This document shows positions 1 through 5,279 of a stretch of DNA of 5,279 nt, piece after piece. Below the pieces are notes generated by a model. It did no database searches. It was not told where the DNA came from and was given only the letters and a program-made list of their open reading frames with translations. Positions within the stretch are counted from its first letter, which is position 1. Each line of letters opens with the position of its first letter. Where the stretch lies: positions 1 through 5,279 of the forward strand of contig JANXRR010000044.1 in assembly GCA_025356795.1 (NCBI GenBank). Reading direction: 5' to 3'. The position numbers were made by a program, and so were the translations under genes. This DNA comes from Bacteroidia bacterium (lineage in GTDB: Bacteria; Bacteroidota; Bacteroidia; Cytophagales; Cyclobacteriaceae).

Positions 1-999
1 CGTTAGAGCAATAATGTTTTCGGTCATACCATGATCAAACTTTTCAATGAATTCAATTACGGTTCCCGGGGTTCTCAGCAATTCAGATTTTTTACCCGAC
101 CAAATATTACCTTCTTTGTCAACCAATAATTTTGCCATCCCCACAGTGCCGTGAAAATTTTGAATTCCAAAAGAATCGTTTACTTCCAAAACAAGTAAGC
201 CTTTCTCGCTGGTAGTAACCCATAGTTGATTTTGCTTAATTGCTAAATCTTGCAGGGCTCCAAAATTCCAATTTACAATTTGTGGTTTAAATTTTTTTGT
301 TGATGGGATATATTGAACGACACCTCGATCCTCAGTTCCCAGCCATACCATATCATTATTATTGAATATAATCTTTTTGATTATATTATCTGGTAACCCG
401 TCCTTTTGATCCATTACTTCAATCTCAGGCTGATTGTTAATCAATTTAATTATCGCGATTCCTCTGTCTGTACCAACCCAAATTTTTCCCTCCGGACTCT
501 CCTCAATATCATAAACAAAAATGTCAGGCATACCATCAATTTCATCTAGTCTATAGAGCCTGTTGTTAACAAAATAATAAAGTCCATCATTTAATGTGGA
601 GAACCACATAACACCTTTCCCATCAAAGTGAATATCTGATATTTCTTTAGTGGCGGTGCCTTCGAGGGTTGTAAACTGCTTGATCTTAACGCCATCGAAA
701 TAGGAAATCTGTCCTGTTGAATGACCTAACCAAATTCTACCACTTGAATCTTGTGCAATTGCTGTTACCTTATTATCCGGCAAACTATCTTTAGTTGTGT
801 AACGTATGTATTCAGTGCCATCATATTTGAATAAACCTTTGTCTGTGCCTATCCAAATAAAACCAATTTGATCTTGGTACAATGCTTTTATTTCAAGTGT
901 TTCATTTTTTATAGGCAAAGAATATGTTTGAAAGAAGGGTACTTGCGAATATGCCTGACAGGCAATTATTATAAGTATATAAGAAAATAACTTCTTCAT
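1..999 (-). CDS. Two-component regulator propeller (Reg_prop) sensor protein, N-terminal part, cut by left edge
   Basis: This frame stays open from the ATG at 999 down to base 1, giving 333 residues with no stop, so only the N-terminal part is present. Residues 1-18 look like a signal peptide (MKK, then a hydrophobic stretch, possible cleavage AYS|Q). The sequence IIAC at 11-14 would also pass as a lipobox, so a lipoprotein is possible. The rest is a repeated propeller motif with a W-(I/L/V)-G-T-like core about every 42 residues: Trp 49, 90, 132, 174, 219, 260 and 300, often followed by G-(L/I/V)-x-x-(Y/F) (for example IWIGTDKGLFKYDG). This matches Reg_prop repeats, which form periplasmic ligand-sensing propellers. 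In known Bacteroidota proteins they are followed by a Y_Y_Y domain, a membrane helix and a histidine kinase, LytTR-type or other output; none of that is visible here. The start lies 9 bp after the YceI stop, so co-transcription is likely. The family is clear; the output and ligand are unknown. Confidence 0.88.
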   Translation of the reverse strand, partial: MKKLFSYILIIIACQAYSQVPFFQTYSLPIKNETLEIKALYQDQIGFIWIGTDKGLFKYDGTEYIRYTTKDSLPDNKVTAIAQDSSGRIWLGHSTGQISYFDGVKIKQFTTLEGTATKEISDIHFDGKGVMWFSTLNDGLYYFVNNRLYRLDEIDGMPDIFVYDIEESPEGKIWVGTDRGIAIIKLINNQPEIEVMDQKDGLPDNIIKKIIFNNNDMVWLGTEDRGVVQYIPSTKKFKPQIVNWNFGALQDLAIKQNQLWVTTSEKGLLVLEVNDSFGIQNFHGTVGMAKLLVDKEGNIWSGKKSELLRTPGTVIEFIEKFDHGMTENIIALT

Positions 1000-1008
1000 G
1001 ACAAAAAT

Positions 1009-1554
1009 CTATTTCATTATCATTATAGCAGAAAAAACAATCTCCATTTCTGTTGCAATTTTGTGGCTTATTATAGTCGGGATAGTAATATTATGATCTA
1101 ACAATGGTAAGGCAAATTTTGCATCAATTATTATATTGCCATTAGCAATTGTTATTTTACTTTTTATGATGCGTGTCTGCTTCACACCATGAATATCCAA
1201 TTCACCTTTAGCTCTCACATCGAACGTCCCGTTTTTTGCTAAGTCCAATTCCTCAATAATTTTTCCGGCAAAGATTGCCTTGGGAAATCGATCGCTTTCT
1301 AAATATTTTTCATTAAAATGCTCTTTTTGCATGGCGCTGTTGAATCCTTTAAACGATTGGATAGGAACTACAAACACAAACTTATTAGAAGCAGGATCTA
1401 GCAATCCTTGTAGTTTATCTGAAACGGCATTTATAATCTCAAGATCAGCGTTAGAAGTAAAGCTAATCGTACCACTTTCAACGGTGTATTTTTGTTGCGC
1501 TTGCACAGAAAACGGTTCGGCAAAAAATAAAAGAATGAATAATGACCACTTCAT
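1009..1554 (-). CDS. YceI family secreted protein
   Basis: A complete 181-residue protein, close to the usual YceI length. Residues 1-19 form a signal peptide with a hydrophobic core (SLFILLFFA) and an A-Q cleavage site (VQA|Q at 19/20), so it should be periplasmic or secreted. The mature part reads as the YceI-like lipocalin-type beta barrel: an early strand with SFTSNA (31-36), the helix-containing segment with SFKGFNSAMQKEHFNEKYL (67-85) leading into the family's E/D-x-x-x-(F/Y)-P pattern (SDRFPKAIF, 87-95), G-E-L-(D/T)-I-(H/R)-G-V (117-124), and a C-terminal F-x-x-x-L-x-D-x-x-I-x-I-P (147-159). YceI proteins bind isoprenoid or other amphiphilic molecules in the barrel; the natural ligand here cannot be told. 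It is the first gene of a probable two-gene unit with the propeller sensor. No clear Shine-Dalgarno precedes the ATG; the start is chosen because it opens the signal peptide. Confidence 0.9.
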   Translation of the reverse strand: MKWSLFILLFFAEPFSVQAQQKYTVESGTISFTSNADLEIINAVSDKLQGLLDPASNKFVFVVPIQSFKGFNSAMQKEHFNEKYLESDRFPKAIFAGKIIEELDLAKNGTFDVRAKGELDIHGVKQTRIIKSKITIANGNIIIDAKFALPLLDHNITIPTIISHKIATEMEIVFSAIMIMK

Positions 1555-1744
1555 ATTGGCACAATTTACTGATTCTTTTATCGAAAAAGCCTTCTGAAAT
1601 TATACGTTTGGTCAAAAAAATAGTTAGCAGCAATTTGTAGATTGCAATAATGGACACACGCACTACCTAAATTTAATCAAGAATTGAAGAATGGCTATGC
1701 GTGCAGGACACTAAAAGAAATCATATCATTCCCTCCGTTAACTT
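1555..1744. other. Intergenic region upstream of the YceI gene, no gene supported
   Basis: This 190-bp stretch separates the stop of the LOG-family gene from the start of the YceI gene, both on the minus strand. It should contain the promoter of the YceI/propeller unit. I looked for the Bacteroidota-type promoter (TTTG near -33 and TAnnTTTG near -7) on the minus strand and saw only partial matches with wrong spacing around a T-run (complement of 1614-1620) and a TATAAT-like string (complement of about 1599-1604). A weak 5-bp stem (GCAAT/ATTGC, 1630-1645, 6-base loop) is present but has no adjoining U-run, so it is not called a terminator. No coding frame here has a credible start and composition. 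Confidence 0.5.
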
Positions 1745-2503
1745 TTAGAAGTTTGGTGAGAGTAAGTATTTTGCATAGAAATCATCAATCACATGCACGG
1801 CTTCTTCCGGAGTATCTACTAAATTAAAAAGGTCCAAATCTTCTTCGTTAATCATTTTATCTGCCACAAGAACTTCTTTTATCCAATCAATCATACCGGT
1901 CCAAAACTTTTTCCCTACCAATACAATAGGAAAACGACCAATCTTTTTTGTTTGGATAAGTGTTAACGCCTCACTCAATTCATCAATTGTGCCGAAGCCA
2001 CCTGGCATTACAATAAAGCCTTGCGAATATTTCATAAACATAACTTTGCGCACAAAGAAATAATCGAAGGTTATCAATTTATCAGGATCGATGTATGGAT
2101 TGCCCTTTTGTTCATGAGGCAAATAAATATTAAGGCCCACTGATTTACCACCAGCTCGCTTCGCACCCTTATTCCCCGCTTCCATAATACCCGGACCACC
2201 ACCGGTAATAACACCATATCCGTGTTGCACAAGTTTATATGCTATATCCTCCGCCATTGTATAATATGGATGATCTGATTTTACGCGTGCCGAACCAAAA
2301 ATTGTAACGCATGGCCCAATCTTGGCGAGCTTCTCGAAGCCTTCCACAAACTCACTCATTACTTTAAAGATCACCCACGAATCGGAGCTTTTTATTTCGG
2401 CCCAGTCTTTATCTTTAAACGCTTTCCTAATTCGATGTTCATCTTCTGATGTTTGCTGAATCTTCTCCGCTCTCACGGTTTTTTTTCCACTTTCAATTGC
2501 CAT
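1745..2503 (-). CDS. LOG family protein (TIGR00730), probable nucleoside 5'-monophosphate phosphoribohydrolase
   Basis: A complete 252-residue cytosolic protein with no signal peptide. It has the Rossmann-like LOG/'lysine decarboxylase-like' fold: FGSAR (69-73), GGGPGIMEAGNKGA (101-114), the VRK segment (151-153) and the diagnostic PGGFGTIDEL (167-176), which carries the P-G-G-x-G-T-x-x-E signature with the Glu kept (E175). Characterised LOG proteins cleave the N-glycosidic bond of nucleoside 5'-monophosphates, in plants and some bacteria releasing cytokinin bases. In Bacteroidota the physiological substrate is generally not known, so nucleotide turnover is a safer reading than cytokinin synthesis. 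The first 60 or so residues, charged and partly helical, precede the core and make it longer than the roughly 180-residue minimal LOG; they look like an N-terminal extension common in this phylum rather than a wrong start. Old annotations call this family lysine decarboxylase, which is not supported. It is divergent from the GH130 gene. Confidence 0.92.
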   Translation of the reverse strand: MAIESGKKTVRAEKIQQTSEDEHRIRKAFKDKDWAEIKSSDSWVIFKVMSEFVEGFEKLAKIGPCVTIFGSARVKSDHPYYTMAEDIAYKLVQHGYGVITGGGPGIMEAGNKGAKRAGGKSVGLNIYLPHEQKGNPYIDPDKLITFDYFFVRKVMFMKYSQGFIVMPGGFGTIDELSEALTLIQTKKIGRFPIVLVGKKFWTGMIDWIKEVLVADKMINEEDLDLFNLVDTPEEAVHVIDDFYAKYLLSPNF

Positions 2504-2543
2504 AATTTTTCACTTACCTTGTTAAAAAATTGAAGATAAAGAA
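2504..2543. promoter_or_regulatory. Short divergent intergenic region between the LOG-family and GH130 genes
   Basis: Only 40 bp separate the two opposing start codons, so at least one of the promoters must overlap the neighbouring coding sequence if both genes have their own. The bases just before the GH130 ATG are purine-rich (GAAGATAAAGAA) without a strong Shine-Dalgarno. On the other side AAGG lies about 13 bases before the LOG-family ATG, too far to count as a convincing site. I could not place a confident -7/-33 pair on either strand. Confidence 0.4.
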
Positions 2544-3635
2544 ATGGTGCGAAAACGTAACGTTTATTTTCTGATGCTTTTAGCAATGTTAATCGCTTCT
2601 TGCAATCAACAAAAAAGTACATTAACAAATGATTGGGCCATGCTACCTTTCACAAAAGTTGATAGTATCAACCCGATATTAGCAGCAAACACAGGTGAAT
2701 TCATTTGCCCCATCTTGAAGCAAAATGTAAAGTGGGAAGAAAAAGATGTGTTTAATCCTGCGGCTGTTGTTCGGCACGATACCATTTTTCTTTTATACCG
2801 CGCTGAAGATATGATTGGAAAATATGCTGGTACTTCACGCATTGGCTTAGCTTATTCTTTAGACGGTTTGCATTTTACAAGAAACGCAGCACCCGTACTT
2901 TTTCCTGAAGACGATTTTTTGAAAATGTATGAATGGGAAGGCGGCATAGAAGACCCTCGCATAATTGAAGATGATAAAGGAATTTATTTTCTTACCTACA
3001 CGGCTTATGATGGAAAGCTTGCGAGGCTTTGCATTGCATCGTCTAACGATTTAAAAAAGTGGACAAAACACGGGTTACTATTGAATGGAAAATATACTGA
3101 CACATGGAGCAAGTCGGGAGCTATTGTAGGCAAACAAGTTGGAGACAAAATTATTGCAGAAAAAATAAATGGACATTACTGGATGTATTTTGGTGATACC
3201 GATTTATTCATGGCCACCTCTGAGGACTTAATCCACTGGCAGCCAATTGAGGAAGGTGGAAAATTAAAATCAGTGCTAAGACCACGGGAAGGTTACTTTG
3301 ATAGCAGGTTAGTTGAAAGCGGACCTGCTGCTATGATTACTGAAAAGGGAATTATCCTTTTATATAATGGAATGAACTTAGATAGCGAAGGTGACAGCAC
3401 TATAGCTAAAGGTGCTTACTGTTCTGGTCAAGCACTGTTTGATGTAAAGGATCCAACTCACCTTATTAATAGACAAGAGAAAAATTTCTTGCGCCCCGAT
3501 CAACCTTATGAAATAAATGGGCAAGTAAATCAAGTGTGCTTTATTGAAGGGCTAGTTGCTTATCATGGTAAGTGGTTTTTATATTTTGGTACAGCCGATT
3601 CCAAGATTGCAGTAGCTACTTCGCCTGTTCGTTAG
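2544..3635 (+). CDS. Glycoside hydrolase family 130 lipoprotein (mannoside-active hydrolase or phosphorylase)
   Basis: A complete 363-residue protein. The N-terminus MVRKR, a hydrophobic stretch and the lipobox I-A-S-C (17-20) predict lipidation at Cys20. The following NQQKST lacks the acidic residues typical of the Bacteroidota surface-export signal, so it may face the periplasm (inference). The mature part is a five-bladed-propeller GH130-type enzyme: FNPAAVV (70-76), LLYRAED (83-89), an S-x-x-G-x-A-x-S-x-D-G segment (98-108), GGIEDPRI (133-140) with the family's catalytic-acid Asp (D137), WSKSGAI (188-194), RLVESGPAA (255-263), LLYNGMN (272-278) and YFGTADSKIAVA (347-358). GH130 enzymes act on beta-mannosides, either as inverting phosphorylases or as hydrolases such as beta-1,2-mannosidases. 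The secretion signal favours hydrolysis, since phosphorolysis is usually cytosolic, but this is not proven from sequence. No SusC/SusD-like transporter, sulfatase or other glycosidase lies within the window, so it is not in an evident polysaccharide utilisation locus. Confidence 0.88.
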   Translation: MVRKRNVYFLMLLAMLIASCNQQKSTLTNDWAMLPFTKVDSINPILAANTGEFICPILKQNVKWEEKDVFNPAAVVRHDTIFLLYRAEDMIGKYAGTSRIGLAYSLDGLHFTRNAAPVLFPEDDFLKMYEWEGGIEDPRIIEDDKGIYFLTYTAYDGKLARLCIASSNDLKKWTKHGLLLNGKYTDTWSKSGAIVGKQVGDKIIAEKINGHYWMYFGDTDLFMATSEDLIHWQPIEEGGKLKSVLRPREGYFDSRLVESGPAAMITEKGIILLYNGMNLDSEGDSTIAKGAYCSGQALFDVKDPTHLINRQEKNFLRPDQPYEINGQVNQVCFIEGLVAYHGKWFLYFGTADSKIAVATSPVR

Positions 3636-3647
3636 GAGCTGTGAGTA

Positions 3648-4562
3648 TTAGTGTTTTGGTTTAACAAGTAAATCTTTTAACGCAACTTCTAATGTAGGGA
3701 AGGCAGCAGTAAATCCTGTCTTGCGAATCTTTTCAGAAGAAACCTTGCTTCCGTTTAATACTATTTCGGCCATTTCGCCCACCGCTAATCTTAAGACAAA
3801 GCTTGGCACAGCTGGAAACCACAATGGCCTTTTTAACACGCGTGCAAGTGTCTTTTCAAAATCCATATTGTTGCACCAATCAATTACTCCATTGTAAGCA
3901 CCCTTCATTTCGTTATCCTCAAGCGCCTTGATAAACATTGAGCAAAGATCATCAACATGAATCCACGATAGATATTGCTTACCAGTTCCTATGGGTGAAC
4001 CCAAACCTAGTTTTACAGGCAAAGCCATAGTAGCTAATGCTCCACCATGTGTACTTAACACAATGCCAATTCTTATTTTTGCCACACGAATATTAAGCGC
4101 GCCAATTTGATCTACTTTACTTTCCCACAGTTCTGTAACATGCGCTAAGAAGTCTGTTGCCGGTTTCGATTCTTCTTTAAAAATCGCCTCATTCAAACCA
4201 AAACCGTAGTAGCCAATTGCAGAAGCTGACACAACGGTGTCAACTGAATGATCTATTGTTCTAAGTCTGTTAAAAAGTAAATCTGTCGACTTTAATCTGC
4301 TTTCCAGAATTTCCTTTTTTCTCTCTACCGACCATCGTTTATCGGCAACACCCGCTCCCGCAAGATGTATGATTGAGGTTACTCCTTTCAAAGCTTCCTC
4401 ATCCATTTCCCCCGTATCAACATTCCAAACAAAAGAAGGTACAGTTCCTTCTCGCTTTGATCTACCCAAGTGATTGACCTGATAACCATTTTTTATCAAT
4501 AACTCCGTTAATCTAGAACCAATTAAACCGGAGGCTCCTGTGATTAAAATTTTCTTGTTCAT
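3648..4562 (-). CDS. TIGR01777 family SDR epimerase-like oxidoreductase (YfcH-like)
   Basis: A complete 304-residue cytosolic protein of the usual length for this family. The N-terminus has the NAD(P)-binding Rossmann motif GASGLIG (9-15) and a basic HLGRSKR (31-37) after the second strand, which suits NADP. It continues with HLAGAGVADKRW (66-77), SASAIGYYG (112-120) where the extended-SDR catalytic region falls, and LSWIHVDDL (198-206). The last 60 or so residues match the DUF1731 tail of TIGR01777 proteins (KRPLWFPAVPSFVLRLAVGE, 244-263, then a V-S-S-E-K-I-R-K-T-G-F segment at 274-284). The E. coli homologue is YfcH; no reaction is firmly established for the family. Its stop faces the GH130 stop across 12 bp, so the two genes converge, and no hairpin with a U-run is visible there. 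The ATG at 4562 is chosen because the nucleotide-binding motif begins eight residues later. Confidence 0.92.
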   Translation of the reverse strand: MNKKILITGASGLIGSRLTELLIKNGYQVNHLGRSKREGTVPSFVWNVDTGEMDEEALKGVTSIIHLAGAGVADKRWSVERKKEILESRLKSTDLLFNRLRTIDHSVDTVVSASAIGYYGFGLNEAIFKEESKPATDFLAHVTELWESKVDQIGALNIRVAKIRIGIVLSTHGGALATMALPVKLGLGSPIGTGKQYLSWIHVDDLCSMFIKALEDNEMKGAYNGVIDWCNNMDFEKTLARVLKRPLWFPAVPSFVLRLAVGEMAEIVLNGSKVSSEKIRKTGFTAAFPTLEVALKDLLVKPKH

Positions 4563-4683
4563 TATTTGTAATTTTAGAACTTAGTAACAGGGTTACATGA
4601 ATTCGTAATTAACGAAGGAGACCTATCCATACGAAAATCATATTAAAGATTTTACTAAACAAACTAAAAACAATTATTAACGC
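4563..4683. promoter_or_regulatory. Divergent promoter region between the SDR gene and the secreted coiled-coil gene
   Basis: This 121-bp AT-rich region lies between opposing starts and must hold both promoters. It contains a perfect interrupted palindrome GTAAC-agg-GTTAC at 4584-4596, 22 bp upstream of the SDR start, which could be an operator but is short enough to occur by chance. On the minus strand a loose TTTTCG...TAATTACG pair with about 20 bp spacing recalls the Bacteroidota -33/-7 promoter, but several consensus bases are missing. Confidence 0.4.
4584..4596. repeat. Short interrupted palindrome, possible operator
   Basis: The bases read GTAAC-AGG-GTTAC: two perfect 5-bp arms around a 3-base centre. 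The flanking bases (A on both sides) do not extend the symmetry. Its place just before the SDR gene start would suit a repressor site, but a 5-bp inverted pair at one fixed spacing is expected about once in 1024 positions, so chance is a real alternative. Confidence 0.25.
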
Positions 4684-5279
4684 ATGAATGTTATGAAGAA
4701 GTTTATCAATACAGCATTGCTTATTACAAGTTTAATGGTGGCGCACGCTCAAACAGTTGTAGTAAAAAAGCAACCAGATAAAATTAAAGACGAAAATTAT
4801 GAGGGCTTTGCTGCCGACATTGAAGGTAAACGAGCAGATGCCACTTCAACACTGAATAAAATATTAAAAGAGCATGGTAAAATAAAGTTTCTATCCTCAG
4901 ATCCCATCATAGTTACCAATCCCATTTTAAACGGAGCTCTTTACCCTAAAGGGATATTATATGCTATGGTGAAAGAAAATAACCCTACAGTTACCCTCTG
5001 GATTGGCATTAAAGTAAGTGAGTGGGAAGGCACTGACATGGAGACAATTGATAAACAGTTGGAGAAACTTGTGTATCAAACTGGCGTTCAATTTTACCGT
5101 GATAAAGTGCAAGCGCAAATTGACGAAACCAACCAAGCAGCCGATGCTGTTTACAAACAAATTGCTAAAGCGATAAATCAAGCCACTGATTTGAAAAAAA
5201 AACTTTCTAACAACGCAGAAGAAAAAATAAAATTATTGCAAGCCATGGAAGGCAATAAGTTTGAAGACCTTGTTTTAAA
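4684..5279 (+). CDS. Secreted hypothetical protein with coiled-coil C-terminal region, cut by right edge
   Basis: The frame is open from the ATG at 4684 to the end of the window (198 codons plus two bases), so the C-terminus is missing. A second ATG at 4693 (MKKFIN...) is an equally good start and gives a more standard signal peptide; neither has a clear Shine-Dalgarno. The hydrophobic stretch at 8-20 and AHA|Q (22/23) predict export. Residues about 35-140 look like a small alpha/beta domain: ENYEGFAADIEGKR, a strand-rich middle with NPILNGALYP (79-88), then TLWIGIKVSEW (104-114) and LEKLVYQTGVQFYRDKVQ (126-143). From about 140 onward the sequence is Gln/Lys/Glu/Ala-rich with heptad-like spacing (QIDETNQAADAVYKQIAKAI and KKKLSNNAEEKIKLLQAMEG), as in a coiled coil. 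It resembles uncharacterised secreted proteins I associate with Cytophagales, but I cannot name a family or function. A run of nine A (5194-5202) encodes three Lys. Confidence 0.85.
   Translation, partial: MNVMKKFINTALLITSLMVAHAQTVVVKKQPDKIKDENYEGFAADIEGKRADATSTLNKILKEHGKIKFLSSDPIIVTNPILNGALYPKGILYAMVKENNPTVTLWIGIKVSEWEGTDMETIDKQLEKLVYQTGVQFYRDKVQAQIDETNQAADAVYKQIAKAINQATDLKKKLSNNAEEKIKLLQAMEGNKFEDLVL

Noticed and set aside
1280..1597. Open frame on the plus strand opposite the YceI gene (105 codons)
   Set aside because: It lies antisense to a well-supported YceI gene, its translation is Cys/Ser-rich with no domain, and it has no ribosome site; it is a shadow.
1630..1645. GCAAT/ATTGC hairpin as a terminator of the LOG-family gene
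   Set aside because: The stem is only 5 bp and AT-rich, it has no U-run, and it lies about 100 bp after the stop.
1478..1663. Open frame on the minus strand overlapping the YceI start (61 codons)
   Set aside because: It overlaps the signal-peptide region of the YceI gene in another frame, and its translation shows no recognisable feature.
2606..2842. Open frame antisense to the GH130 gene (78 codons)
   Set aside because: It is fully inside a gene with clear family motifs; no independent support.
3636..3647. Possible bidirectional terminator between the convergent GH130 and SDR genes
   Set aside because: The gap is 12 bp and no hairpin with a U-run is visible in or right around it.
4615..4620. 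Strong Shine-Dalgarno-like AAGGAG on the plus strand
   Set aside because: No ATG, GTG or TTG follows at a usable distance, and the gene start is over 60 bp downstream; probably chance.
4957..5181. Open frame antisense to the secreted coiled-coil gene (74 codons)
   Set aside because: The plus-strand frame has a signal peptide and a coherent domain pattern; the antisense frame has neither.
5194..5202. A9 run in the coiled-coil gene as a programmed frameshift or phase-variation site
   Set aside because: It encodes Lys-Lys-Lys in a Lys-rich helix of an AT-rich genome, and the zero frame remains open after it; no evidence for slippage.

Overview
The window is AT-rich DNA that reads as a chromosomal segment from a member of the Bacteroidota, probably the Cytophagales or a close relative. 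This rests on protein character: a Reg_prop-type beta-propeller sensor, a YceI-like secreted protein, a GH130 lipoprotein and a secreted coiled-coil protein that feels Bacteroidota-specific. Near-absence of good Shine-Dalgarno sequences before the starts agrees with this. The phylum call is an inference from gene content, not from a marker gene.

Layout from left to right. Positions 1-999 (minus strand) hold the N-terminal 333 residues of a secreted or membrane-anchored sensor with about seven 'two-component regulator propeller' repeats; its C-terminus lies beyond the left edge. Nine bases upstream of it, 1009-1554 (minus) encodes a complete secreted YceI-family protein, so the two probably form an operon. 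After a 190-bp gap with no supported gene comes 1745-2503 (minus), a LOG-family (TIGR00730) nucleotide phosphoribohydrolase. It is divergent from 2544-3635 (plus), a lipoprotein of glycoside hydrolase family 130, with only 40 bp between the two starts. The GH130 gene converges with 3648-4562 (minus), a TIGR01777-type SDR epimerase-like protein, with 12 bp between the stops. A 121-bp divergent intergenic region follows, and then 4684-5279 (plus), the first 198 residues of a secreted protein with a globular N-terminal half and a coiled-coil C-terminal half, cut by the right edge.

The genes do not make one obvious pathway. Apart from the YceI/propeller pair, orientation changes at almost every junction, which suggests mostly independent transcription units. 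I see no RNA gene, mobile element, CRISPR array, integrase or toxin-antitoxin pair, and no convincing sign of horizontal transfer. I did not find a new system here; the follow-up points are modest: the unseen output domain of the propeller sensor, the reaction type of the stand-alone GH130, and the unnamed coiled-coil family.
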